From: Bolinopsis microptera
Taxonomy: Eukaryota > Ctenophora > Tentaculata > Lobata > Bolinopsidae
Length of the DNA stretch: 64,000 bases
NCBI RefSeq assembly: GCF_026151205.1
Contig: NC_087077.1
Span: forward strand, 2,790,001 to 2,854,000
Reading direction: 5' to 3'
In this document: positions 30,801-42,206 of the stretch, in pieces
How positions within the stretch are numbered: the first letter of the stretch is position 1
How the letters are laid out: every line of letters starts with the position of its first letter
Made by a program: the position numbers and the translations under genes
Notes under the pieces: model-generated
Told to the model about the DNA's origin: nothing
Database searches by the model: none
What the model saw: the letters and a program-made list of their open reading frames with translations, nothing else

Positions 30801-33800
30801 GTGTCCGTATAACTTGACCACTAGTCGGTACAACAACACGTCACCTGCTCAATGATAAGGGAGGTCAGATTCAATAAGATCATAATATCATGATTTAATC
30901 TTTAGAACATAATATTATAAAGAATTTAAAACTTGTCATCAGTTTCATTGTCATAAATTTCTTTTTACAATATAATACAATTCTAAAAGTGACGTACTTA
31001 ACAAATTTCCACTGACATCGTATTCGAGCCCGGTGTTATGAAAATAGAATAAACTCTTAAAAAGGCTACATTTTATAGTTTTATGTACCTAAAATGTCTA
31101 ATTGATAAATGATTAAAAATGTTTGCCTAAATACAATTACCCGCAAAACAGAGCAGAGCTTGAAAAAGTCGAGGTACCAGAATGACAAGTGCAGCTGAGT
31201 CGAACCTTAGTAACTTGAGTACCTGAAGAAAATACGTAACCTTAGTAACTTGTAACCTTGGTAACCTTGGTAAATGTAGTTACCTTAATAACCTCACTTC
31301 CTGAAGAAGAGGAGTTACTAAGTATTTATCAATTAGTTTACTAGAATGCTAATAAGAAACTGATATATACACATCACAGTGCTGGCAAGCACGACCATCG
31401 CCCTTTTATCTCCTATACTATTGTACCCCCTATACTATTATACCCCTCTACTTTTATAGTATTTACCCCCTTTACTGTTTGGGTAAGGGAGATACTGGCA
31501 GCGGTCCACTAAGCTATTACTCCGTTGCTTTGCAGATGGCATACTGTACTTACTGGTTCGAGGATTCCGTCGTCAAAATTTGAAAATTAGAATATTTTAG
31601 ACCACGCCCATTCAATATTAAAACACCTATACTGTTTTCTCTGAACATGCTGAACGCCTAATTTTTTCAGAGACGGTAGATTATCAAATGTTGCATATGA
31701 TCTGAAAACATGAGGCAAAACGGATTAGAAATGACGAAGTTATCAAGCAGTTTCTGTATCTCGTTAACAAAATTGACTGGGTGATTATGTGACACCGTGA
31801 CACAACACCTTAATTGGGCACCCTTAACAATTTCCATAATGTTTAACGGGGTAGTTAACAGGGTCACCTTATCACGTGATTAGGTAAACCAATCACCTGA
31901 TCACACGTAATGAATAAACTCGTTATGCTTCATATCTCGGTCATCTGAGAAGCTACAGTTCTAATTCTTTCAGGACAAACGTAATTCGAATGGCCAAACA
32001 CAATTCAATAACATTTAGCTTGATCCGGCTATCCAAACTATCAAATAAATGTGAAAATGAACCTCCATTTGAAAAAAATGAACACGAATATTTTTCGAGT
32101 TGACAAATTCCTCGAACCAGTGGTGGTACTAAGTCATACCAGAAGGAAGTATTTAAATTGGGCACTCAGTGACTGAGCTATAAAGGCCAACGTATGGGTA
32201 CTGACTTTTGGCCCACCCTGTATTATAACCAATTATGGGTTTTGGTAAAATTAGACAACCTGGCTAAACTGCTTAAATCAAGGAACAGTCGGTTGTGATA
32301 CGATAATAGGTAATGATGGGGGAATGTATTGATGAATATTATTTGGAGAATGTGTGTAGGCACTAGGCAGGTAATTAGTTCATTAGGCAACTAGGTAATT
32401 AGGCAGGTCAAAATGTTTCCTCAGATAATTAGTTGATGTATTTACATCACAGCAGTGTACGATAATCATCAGTGTGCGTTATGATCGAAACGTTTGGAAG
32501 ATAATGTGTAGAATCATTGAAACATGTTGAAAATACCAGCAAGTAATTTAGAGTTTCAAAATTCCAAGTTTTATCATTTTTAGTGAAATATATAACTAGC
32601 CCAAGTTACTGCGTTTCTTGAACAAGGCACATATTTTCTCTTCTTCGTTATCGCCCCTTATCATGGCTCCTTCATGCGGGGATCATGATAAGATATTGAA
32701 GAACAATTAAATGCATGTAAATATCACGTGTTAACAATTCGCACTGGTGATTGGTACATTACGACGTCATTATCATGAAATTATAAATTGTTGGTCCACA
32801 AATTTCAGCTGATACGTAAAAAAAATAAAATACTCCTACAATTATCAGTTGATAATCTTCTAGGAAACCAGAGCAGCTCATTACTAATTTGGCGTATTAT
32901 ATAATACATCTCTTTTGTCTATACTAAGCAGTTGAGTTGATAAGGCTAGACAGTAACAGTTAACATTATAACTTAATCCCACAACATTAATCTGCCCTGA
33001 CTTGCATGGCAACTTGGCATTATAATAATATGTCGGTTACAAGACTGCTGGAGTCGCTATAAGTTAGCCCTTGGAAGCTAAAGATAATGATCAAGCTTAA
33101 CAAAGTAAACGCTGGTGTAATTTGTGTAAAGTGGTTTACAGAGGGAGGAGGGAGTCTAAAATGGCCAGAAATGGCTTGCTTAATATGTGAACTATCACTA
33201 ACTGAGTGTATAGCCCATGACTTGGCATATTCTATCCACTTAGAACTGCATGTCACACATTTTTAGTCCACTCAATTAATCAGTAGTATGTAACTACCTA
33301 CATACTACGTTACATAGTAGTATTACTACGTACTATAGAGGTGGGAAGGTCTGTGGAGGGCTTGCGTTATACATTATATTACATTACATATGACATTACA
33401 TGGGGTTAAGGTTGTATCTTCTCGAATTTCAGATTATGAGTTGAAACATACGAGAGAGCTCTACACACTTTAATGAAGCAAAGAAATTCTTAGAACAGTG
33501 CGTTATGTACGTGATGTACGTGATGTACGTGATGTACGTGATGTACGAGATGTACGTGATGTACGTGATGTACGTGATGCGGGTTTTGTAAGAGGCCGAG
33601 GTGGAATGTGATGCGCTGCTATCTTGTATTCGTGTTTAGCTAAAGATTATCAACACTGCTATCAAGTTATTAACAGCAAATAAGCGGGCAAACTAGCCAA
33701 GGCTAGCCTGTGAGTGCTTGTAACGCGGTAAACGGTCTGTGCATTCAGACTATCCGACCGGAAAATAGATATAATGTAGAGGGAGGGGTTAGAAAAGCCC

Positions 33801-36316
33801 GGGGATAGTTCAATGTTTCATAAAACTAAAGCTTTTCATAAAATGTAAAGCAGACTGTGGAGCCAATAAAATAGTTAAGAAAAAGAGAAAATATAGTACT
33901 ACAGTTATACTATGTATGTAGTACTATGTATGTATGTAATGGTTTTACAGTGCACTACGATGTAGATTTGTGCAGAAGAGGTACCCTAACCCAACCTTCC
34001 TTAACCCTCTATCACGCTGATTCAACCGAGGAGATGTTACACAGATGTGTTATGTCGCGTCGATCCAACAGAATCCTAAGTTGACTCCCTAGACTAGGTG
34101 ACAACAGGAATGAAGAAATGGGACGAAGATAAGATCTGAGTCCCTCCCTAACTTACCAGTAAAGGAAGAGAGAAGAGTAGAGGGTGAAGATAAGATCTGA
34201 GTCCCTCCCTAATTTACCAGTAAAGGAAGAGAGAAGAGTAGAGGGTGAAGATAAGATCTGAGTCCCTCTCTAACTTACCAGTAAAGGAAGAGAGAAGAGT
34301 AGAGGGTGAAGATAAGATCTGAGTCCCTCCCTAACTTACCAGTAAAGGAAGAGAGAAGAGTAGAGGGTGAAGATAAGATCTGAGTCCCTCCATAACTTAC
34401 CAGTAAAGGTAGAGAGAAGAGTAGAGGGTGAAGATAAGATCTGATCCCTCCCTAACTTACCAGTAAAGGAAGAGAGAAGAGTAGAGGGCGAAGATAAGAT
34501 CTGATCCCTCCCTAACTTACCAGTAAAGGAAGAGAGAAGAGTAGAGGGTGAAGATAAGATCTGGTCCCTCTCTAACTTACCAGTAAAGGAAGAGAGAAGA
34601 GTAGAGGGTGAAGATAAGATCTGAGTCCCTCCCTAACTTACCAGTAAAGGAAGAGAGAAGAGTAGAGGGTGAAGATAAGATCTGAGTCCCTCCCTAACTT
34701 ACCAGTAAAGGAAGAGAGAAGAGTAGAGGGTGAAGATAAGATCTGGTCCCTCTCTAACTTACCAGTAAAGGAAGAGAGAAGAGTAGAGGGTGAAGATAAG
34801 ATCTGGTCCCTCTCTAACTTACCAGTAAAGGAAGAGAGAAGAGTAGAGGGTGAAGATAAGATCTGAGTCCCTCCCTAACTTACCAGTAAAGGAAGAGAGA
34901 AGAGTAGAGGGTGAAGATAAGATCTGATCCCTCCCTAACTTACCAGTAAAGGAAGAGAGAAGAGTAGAGGGTGAAGATAAGATCTGAGTCCCTCTCTAAC
35001 TTACCAGTAAAGGAAGAGAGAAGAGTAGAGGGTGAAGATAAGATCTGAGTCCCTCCCTAACTCATCAGTAAAGGAAGAGAGAAGAGTAGAGGGTGAAGAT
35101 AAGATCTGAGTCCCTCTCTAACTTACCAGTAAAGGAAGAGAGAAGAGTAGAGGGTGAACATAAGATCTGAGTCCCTCCCTAACTCATCAGTAAAGGAAGA
35201 GAGAAGAGTAGAGGGTGAAGATAAGATCTGAGTCCCTCCCTAACTTACCAGTAAAGGAAGAGAGAAGAGTAGAGGGTGAAGATAAGATCTGAGTCCCTCC
35301 CTAACTCATCAGTAAAGGAAGAGAGAAGAGTAGAGGGTGAAGATAAGATCTGAGTCCCTCCCTAACTTACCAGTAAAGGAAGAGAGAAGAGTAGAGGGTG
35401 AAGATAAGATCTGAGTCCCTCCCTAACTCATCAGTAAAGGAAGAGAGAAGAGTAGAGGGTGAAGATAAGATCTGAGTCCCTCCCTAACTTACCAGTAAAG
35501 GAAGAGAGAAGAGTAGAGGGTGAAGATAAGATCTGAGTCCCTCCCTAACTTACCAGTAAAGGAAGAGAAAAGAGTAGAGGGTGAAGATAAGATCTGAGTC
35601 CCTCCTGCCATTCCCACGTCAGATGTCCACTCCCAAACACCAGCTTGTGTGCCACCTGCAAAAACAGAGATAATAATGGTAGGCTCTGTAGAAAGACGGT
35701 ATTTCATAGCAACTGACCTTTACTCACGTAACAGCTCACTAGGGTGTAGCGTGCTGACTGATATGTCCAGTACACGAGTCTGCTTTAATTCTGCAGACTT
35801 GTGATAAGATAATACATTAATATCACTCCACTGCCCCCCCCCCCCCCCCACTGTCGTGCAATAAACCCGCTCGTTATATTTGCAAGCTCTGTGTCAGAAG
35901 TTATTACTTACGTACTATACGAGTGTAAGTAACAGTAACACCAATAGTAACAGTAACAGTAACAGTAACAGTAACAGTAACAGTAACAGTAACAGTAACA
36001 GTAACAGTAACAGCAACAGTAACAGTAACAGTAACAGTAACAGTAACAGTAACAGTAACAGTAACAGAAACAGTAACAGTAGTACAGTAACAGTAACAGT
36101 AACAGTAACAGTAACAGTAACAGTAACAGTAACAGCAACAGCAACAGCAACAGCAACAGTAACAGTAACAGTAACAGTAACAGTAACAGTAACAGTAACA
36201 GTAACAGTAACACAAACCTCAGTGCACTGCCACGTCTCGTCTGGAACGTAAGAGGTCTGTACCACGAACACACTTGCTAGCCGGACTAGCAGAGCCGTCA
36301 CGAACAGAACTCGCAT
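27865..36316 (-). CDS. GPI mannosyltransferase 3 (PIG-B/Gpi10)
   Basis: Seven exons: 36316-36218, 35655-35554, 31222-31141, 30844-30760, 29298-29212, 29046-28946 and 28787-27865. They total 1479 bases (492 residues); human PIG-B is about 554. All junctions are GT-AG with matching phases. The enzyme adds the third mannose from dolichol-phosphate-mannose to the GPI precursor in the ER. Diagnostic features are VPDETWQ (24-30, with the GT22 acidic pair), VAHKLVFGSGHLTWEW (34-49), VPRLFQALL, NNIETLL, AIRPTLVLFW, NFLKFN, HPWHWYLSQG, HKEFRF and LTPCHATPFHSH. Intron 1 carries a hexamer array and intron 2 (4331 bp) the exon-end array. A 34-bp repeat lies just upstream of the start. The length and intact motifs argue for function. 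Confidence 0.94.
33504..33580. repeat. 9-bp GTGATGTAC tandem repeat
   Basis: About eight units with single-base variants, lying in intron 2 of PIGB. Confidence 0.9.
34123..35605 (-). repeat. Array of PIGB exon-2 end plus splice donor
   Basis: 24 units of 60-61 bp. Read on the minus strand, each unit starts with GGGACTCAGATCTTATCTTC, continues through the coding end of exon 2 to CTTTACTG, and then has GTAAGTTAGGGA, the 5' splice site and first intron bases. The unit at 35554 is the true exon end (GLRSYLHPLLFSLPLL). The other 23 lie downstream in intron 2. Four units (about 35070, 35190, 35310 and 35430) have TCATCAG for TTACCAG, which converts the donor GT to AT. These alternate with normal units, giving a two-unit higher-order period. 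Confidence 0.95.
35822..35851. repeat. Poly-C tract
   Basis: A run of about 17 C bases in intron 1 of PIGB, with no other feature nearby. Confidence 0.9.
35930..36212. repeat. (GTAACA)n hexamer array next to a splice donor
   Basis: About 45 hexamers on the plus strand with occasional GCAACA variants. On the transcribed minus strand this is (TGTTAC)n, starting six bases after exon 1 of PIGB ends at 36218. The array fills half of the 562-bp intron 1. Confidence 0.95.
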
Positions 36317-36333
36317 TCCTGGAGCTTGCTAGA

Positions 36334-36449
36334 GGTAGTGAGGCGGTTACTAAGGGTAGTAGCTAGGGGTAGTGAGGCGGTTACTAAGGGTAGTAGCTAG
36401 GGGTAGTGAGGCGGTTACTAAGGGTAGTAGCTAGGGGTAGTGAAGCGGT
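36334..36449. repeat. 34-bp tandem repeat upstream of PIGB
   Basis: Three and a half units of GTAGTGAGGCGGTTACTAAG plus GGTAGTAGCTAGGG, starting 18 bp upstream of the PIGB start codon. The repeat probably lies in the promoter or 5' leader. Confidence 0.85.
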
Positions 36450-36880
36450 CAAAACCTATAATCATGTATTTGAGTTGAGAAGAAAATATCTATTGGAAGA
36501 TAGAAATGTCACACATTTAAAAAAAGTTGTTCTATAATTCATTCAGAAGCTAAAAGCAATTCAGGTGTCGTGCAATTCCTTTTTTTAATAAACCAATTGA
36601 TTGTCAATTTTTTATTTGAACCTAGTTCTTTCTATTCTCTATAATTCAAGCAATTTTAAAACTATTCAACTTACGAAAAAAGAATATTATATAATATATT
36701 ATACAATTCAAATTTATTTAAATATTTTCTTTCAGTACTTAAAACATAATTTTATCAATTAGTTATAAAAAATTAATAATTTAATAACTCAATCAGTAGA
36801 AAATTTAAGAGTTTAATAAATCCTGTAGCCCGTTTACCAAATGCTCAAATACACTTGTTCATTGTTCAAACAATCTGTTG

Positions 36881-37370
36881 GGGGTCGTTCACATATTACG
36901 TAATCAGCCGAGGGGGAGGAGGGGTTTCCAAATGCTTACGGTTGATAACGGGGGGGGGGGGGGGGGGGGGTTCGGTCGTTGATTACGTAATCAAAATTTT
37001 TTTTTTACCCTCTAGAATAATAACAATTTGACAATATTTTATTTCAAATTCCACTCAATTTCACTCTGATAGTGATAAAATTTAGAAATTGATCGAATAT
37101 CCGGCTATAATAGTAAGTAGTTTAGAAGGTGCTTGGCCGGATATCATAACAATGATTTCGGCTCATCATGATAGCATGATCAGGGTAGCATGAAAATTGA
37201 AACGTAGAGAAAAGTGTTTTCTAGGAAAAAAGTAAAGGGGGGGGTCAGGCCATGATTACGTAATATTGCTGTCAAGAGGGGGGGTTGGGTCTTGATTACG
37301 GTTGATTACGGAAGGGGGGAGGGGGGTAAAACTTGCTAAAATATTGATTACGTAATATGTGAACGACCCC
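36881..37370. mobile_element. PIF/Harbinger-type MITE, long form
   Basis: A 490-bp relative of 6665-7181 with ends GGGGTCGTTCACATATTACG. It is flanked by TTG on both sides (36878-36880 and 37371-37373), a variant of the TTA target. It again carries a long G tract (about 36951-36970). Confidence 0.85.
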
Positions 37371-37885
37371 TTGTTGGTAAATTACAATAGAGCGTCCAAT
37401 AATCAACTTCGATCAGCCATCAAAAACAAAACATTTGGCCAGGATCAACATTTTTGAATCATCACAATTTCACTTTACTCTTTCAGAAAATCATGTACAT
37501 GTAAAATGTAAATCAAATATTCTCCAAACTCTAACAAATTATAGTTGATCTCTTAATAATAAGATATGATGGATGTTCAATATTATTAATATTGTACATT
37601 ATATACTTAAAATAATAATAATAAAATTTTGTAGCTTGAACACAAACTCTAAGCCCAGTGGATAAACCACAAAACTTATGCTCTAATATTGTGTGAAACA
37701 AGGATACTAGATCAAGATAACTATCAAGGAGTCGAGTGTATGCATAGGACATAACAAGTTTTGGAACGAAGATGACATGCTTATGAAGCGAGCTATCAGT
37801 CTAATTGCTAATGAGTTCAAAAAGATCATGACATTAGGTTGCATCCTAAACAGTTTAAGCAAATGACATAAAGTTATACTGTCAA

Positions 37886-38209
37886 TTAATCGCTCATGCC
37901 ATAACTTTTCTTAAACAGGTGAGTTTTTAATAATGTTTTGAACAGATCAACATCAGAACAAGTCTTAATTTCAATTGGTAGTTGGTTCCAGATTTTCGGA
38001 GCAACAGTCTGAAACGCTCTTGGGTGCGATCTTGTAGACCCAACAGGTAGGTGTAAGGAGGAAGTTCTTCTGCTACTCGAACTAACAAATGTTACCAGAT
38101 CACACAGATATGCAGAAGCAACACCATTGACTGCTTTGAAAATCAGTAAACATAACTTAAACTCAACCCTCTCCTTCACCTTGAGCCAATGAAGGGATTT
38201 GAGCTTTAG
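37886..38209 (-). pseudogene. LINE reverse-transcriptase C-terminal remnant
   Basis: About 107 codons of the conserved region after the RT domain of non-LTR retrotransposons, with LKSLHWLKVKERVEFKLCLL, IFKAVNG, the PRAFQTVAPKIWNQLP motif and FKTLLKTHLF. A stop lies directly upstream in frame, and no RT core or endonuclease is present. It is a 5'-truncated insertion of the CR1/L2/RTE kind; the clade cannot be assigned from this piece. Confidence 0.85.
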
Positions 38210-38504
38210 ATGATGATCAATTCAATGTAAAATATTGAAGTAGTGTGTCATAGTCAATCTAAAGATCTAATATAGTTTCAAACACACCAATAATTATGAA
38301 CCCACCTTTATGTTTAATATAAATCAGTTATAACTTTATTATGATAAATAAGTAAAAGAGCAGATGAAAGACACTGAATTAGTATATTAACTTTTTTCAT
38401 GCGATTTTAAAATTACTGAAATGAACCATATTTTAGTTCGGACGTTCTTCCTCATAAAAAACTTTTTGCTTTTTATCTGCTTTAAGATTTTCTCAGAATT
38501 TCCT

Positions 38505-39456
38505 TCAGTGTTTTATGTAAGGATTCTCCGGAGGCTGAGCGGTGTAAGGAGGAGGGTGAGGAGATGAATCTTGAAGAGGAGGTGGATACGCAGCACTTGT
38601 AGCAGTAGGTGGGTATTGAACAGGAGGGTATTGAACAGGGGGGTATTGAGCTCCTTCTGGACGACATTGGGCAGGTTGGTACTGAGGTGGAGGGTATTGA
38701 CCAGCCGATTGGTTGCTAACTTGTCCAGGGGGTAACTGTTGACCAGGAGGAAACTGTTGGCCAGGAGGAAACTGTTGGCCAGGAGGAAACTGTTGACCAG
38801 GGGGAAACTGTTGACCAGGAGGAAACTGTTGGCCAGGAGGAAACTGTTGACCAGGAGGAAACTGTTGACCAGGAGGAAACTGTTGACCAGGAGGAAACTG
38901 TTGACCAGGGGGAAACTGTTGACCAGGAGGAAACTGTTGACCAGGAGGAAACTGTTGAACAGGAGGAAACTGTTGACCAGGAGGAAACTGTTGACCAGGA
39001 GGAAACTGTTGACCAGGAGGACTTGTGATTGACATTGCAGTTCCAGTTGCAGTGGGCTGGTTATTATATGTGACTGGTTGTGCGTTGATAACTCTCCCCT
39101 GGTTCCTTTGTTTCTGGCAACAGCACTTTTTGCAGCAACAGATGCAACAGATGCAACAAATAACAAACATGACGACAGCAGCAATAGCTATGATGACCAT
39201 TGTCATATGGCTCATTCCAGGTGGTTCATAACCTGACAAGCACATAGCTTGGCCATGCCCACTTTGAGTGCAGACATCAGAGGTTGAGCAATATATATAG
39301 CCTGAACTAGAACTATATCCATAATAATAGCATCTTAATTCACCTTCATAATACCTGCTATCTTCACAATGATAGTATTCCTGATCACAGTAACTCCAAA
39401 CCCCTGGCGATGTTTCGCATTGCGTATGATAGCACTTTTGAGATTCCATCCATAAA
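38505..39456 (-). CDS. Cys/Tyr-rich single-pass protein with PPGQQF repeats (5' exon missing)
   Basis: This is the terminal coding exon. TTCATTCTTAG just upstream is a good acceptor (exon from 39456), so a signal-peptide exon probably lies further upstream and was not found; alternatively translation starts at the ATG at 39449. The ectodomain is rich in Cys and Tyr (YCDQEYYHCEDSRYYEG...). A membrane segment (MTMVIIAIAAVVMFVICCIC) is followed by a cluster of Cys and Lys. The cytosolic tail has 16 copies of PPGQQF encoded by an 18-bp repeat, then PPPQY- and PPPYTA-type motifs. This layout resembles Shisa/CYYR/WBP1-like adaptors, whose PPxY motifs bind WW domains of NEDD4-type ligases. That placement is inference. 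Confidence 0.72.
38733..39020 (-). repeat. 18-bp coding minisatellite (PPGQQF x16)
   Basis: Sixteen units of an 18-bp repeat (plus-strand core CTGTTGACCAGGAGGAAA), in frame within the tail of the protein at 38505. Units differ by single bases, mainly GAC/GGC and AGG/GGG, with one Gly-to-Val change. Confidence 0.95.
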
Positions 39457-39920
39457 CTAAGAATGAAATATTGTTAGGTTAAGTTACTTATATACGCTAA
39501 TCTAACTGCATATAATGCAAGGCGCAGCCAAGTGCAATAACTGGTGTCGTATTATACATGCAATTAGATTTGCTTAAAACTCCACGCGATTTTATAATCA
39601 GTGTGATTACCGATTAGTACATAATAATAAGAAAATATAATCTGTTGTTATATATGTTGTTATAGTTGCTCTCAAAGCAGTTTTGAGAGCAAATTTTGAT
39701 CGGTTTTGTTGTCGTATTATATTGTGTTTTGAGTGTTTTACAATTTGCTGTGTTTCTGGTAAGGATGATTATTTTTGATGTGATATAAACTGACTTACTT
39801 TAAGTCCGGATATCCGATCGATTGCTATATTTTATCACTATTTTATCCATTTGAATATTTTTAATTGGAAGTGGTATTATTCTAGTCTAGGGAAAAAAAT
39901 TAAAATGTTATTATAACATA

Positions 39921-40045
39921 AGGAGTCATCCACATATTATGTAATCAGCCAAGGGGGGGGAGGGGGGAGAGAGAGGGGGGTTTCCAAATGATTACGCTAG
40001 TGTAATTTTGACACAATAGCTATGTGTAGAACTGATTATGGTGGA
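39921..40045 (+). mobile_element. Harbinger-type MITE, truncated short form
   Basis: The left end AGGAGTCATCCACATATTAT and an interior matching the 9463-9630 element (TTTCCAAATGATTACGC, TAGTGTAATTTTGACA, TAGCTATGTGTA). The right end is missing after about 40045. It is the most decayed copy in the window. Confidence 0.7.
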
Positions 40046-40832
40046 GAAGCACAATCACTTCTGAGAACGTGTCCAAACATTTCTCATCTGGATTCAGCAA
40101 TCCTCTCTGAGAGTGGTGTAACTTGGCATATAATAGTTGTCGGAGAGTGCAGATCATGAGGATTACACACTCACCCTTCCCCCCTTGAATTCTGGATTGG
40201 ATAGATATTTATGTGCAAACATAGTCGTTTATACTCTATGTCTCTTTGTTAAAAAATAGATTTTTAAATAATCTCAGGAGTTAACTTTGTTCAGCAATAT
40301 CAATATCAAATAAACTACAAATTAAATTATTAAATATAAATTCCATCTGATCAAAAATTTATAAGTTAAGATAATAATTGAAAAGTTACATCAAGTGGTT
40401 AAAAATGCCGAAAATCTTTCCTATCTGTAGTACAATCATGAGTTTGTGATAAGTTCTTAAGTGGGAACAGTGTATGCAGCAGTGTTGTATGTCAACCGTA
40501 CTGCAGAGTCGTGATCCAAGAGATACCGCTTTCCTCCAGGGTTCTTTATTTGTTAATGTTCACCCTTTTCACTTCATCTTGCGATATAAAAATGAATGAA
40601 CTCAGTTTTGTCCTCATTAACACATCCATTGCTATTGGTGACAGTTACCTTAATCTTTTGAGTGCCATCTTTGTGTAGAAAAATTATGTTCCACGCCTCA
40701 GAAATCACAATCCTTTAATCTATACCACTTTTCATTGATATAACATACAACTTTACCTATTGTAATTTCATAATATATTAAAATACAGTCCACCTCACTG
40801 AAATATACTTTTGTTCAGTGATTGCAAGAACT

Positions 40833-41340
40833 TCAATCATCAGTAAGTCCAACAGCAGCTTCATAAGATGGCGGAGGGGATTCACCATCCTCATCTGAAG
40901 GTGCTGGAGATCTATCAAGTCTCTTCTTTCGTCTCAATAAAAAGCGATAGATGAAAATGCCAGCACATATCAGCGAAAGTGCGATACCAGCTGAAATACC
41001 CAACCAGCTATATAGTGTTAATTGTTTTAGTGTACCTCTGTCAGCACACGCACAAGAAGGGAATCCAATTGTTGTTGTAGTCACAAACACAACTGATTTT
41101 ATCGGTGCTGTTACATATTACAGCATCTACTGCTTTCTCCATACAGATAGGTTTTATACTGTCTTTATATTGACAGATTTGATGGCCTAAATCACAGACT
41201 TCGATTGTATTAGAAAATTTGCCAATTCCATGACATTTAAACTTTTGACTTTTTCTTGAACATGAGATTTGTACACAATCGATGACGTGACAAGCTGTCA
41301 ACAGAAACAGAAAAACGATCATAAAATGTCTCTTCATCAT
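40833..41340 (-). CDS. Cys-rich single-pass protein with PPxY tail, frameshifted
   Basis: The upstream frame starts at ATGATG (41340) with a clear signal peptide (MKRHFMIVFLFLLTACHVIDC), followed by a region with ten cysteines and an NST sequon, and ends at 41041. The downstream frame, overlapping by about 50 bases and shifted by one base, continues with CACADRG, a membrane segment (LGISAGIALSLICAGIFIYRF), RRKKR and the tail PPPSYEAAV. A single-base shift near 41050-41090 joins them into about 168 residues. I found no intron with suitable phase, so this is an assembly error, a null allele or a decaying gene. With the neighbour at 38505 it forms a same-strand pair of Cys-rich PPxY proteins. 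Confidence 0.62.
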
Positions 41341-41850
41341 TTTAATTAGCTTGGAAGAGGGATAGATCATTTATCAGGGTAAGCCTTTTATTTCCTGTAA
41401 TAAAAATTTAGATGTCGGTGACTCGTAACAATAATATAAATTTAATTTCCATCAATGTAACGTGTTATTAAAATAATTATGGCCCCATATTGTGGGTGGG
41501 TCAATAATTTATATTGAAAACTAACTAACGCAGAAAATTGAACAAGGATTTAATAGCAAAACAACTGTGACTAAACCTCCAGAGTCTTTATTAAGGTTTC
41601 CGAAATTGGTATGTAAATTTGTAGTTTCGGTAGAATTAATCCTCTACATGCCCAAATAGACTCCCATATCTGTTGTATAAGAGATATCCCAGTATTCAAA
41701 TTGCTTGCTCTTTTCTATGGGAAAGCAAGAAAATTTCTTTGCAATAGTGAGTTGGTGAAGCTATTTAATTATTAAAATTACTATTTTATTTCATTATAGT
41801 TAGTATATAGTAATACACATTTTATGCACAAATCCAACATCCGTGAAGGG

Positions 41851-41953
41851 TTACTAGATGGCGGCATGGCGCTCAGCCTGTCATTCCGCCTTATCTCTAT
41901 TATATTCCATATGATTATGAGCATAAATATAATAGCCTGAGGTCCCCAGCTAG
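41851..41953 (+). mobile_element. Mini-MITE copy, long form
   Basis: From TTACTAGATGGCGGCATGGC through AGCCTGTCATTCCGCC to GAGGTCCCCAGCTAGG. It keeps the family core with an expanded AT-rich middle and altered ends. Confidence 0.65.
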
Positions 41954-42206
41954 GTCATTGTAGAGTTTTTTGGGTAAAAAACTACAATATCCCTAATTTA
42001 CATATTCGGTGGTGCACGATAAACATAAACTTGCTCGGATTTTAAAAAAATGTTTGTACCATTTTTTTAGAGACTGTGATAATTTTCACAGTACCAAATT
42101 TGTTATATATTTTTGGAATGATCAGTGAGTTTCGCCAAGGTGCCATATTTGATGGTGCGCGGCTTTTGGAGCAAAAGCATGTGTAAAAGTTGCGTAATTT
42201 GTTTAC

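Noticed and set aside
34669-34866. Plus-strand repeat protein (NLPVKEERRVEGEDKI units)
   Set aside because: It is the antisense reading of the PIGB exon-end array; it opens only where unit lengths happen to be multiples of three.
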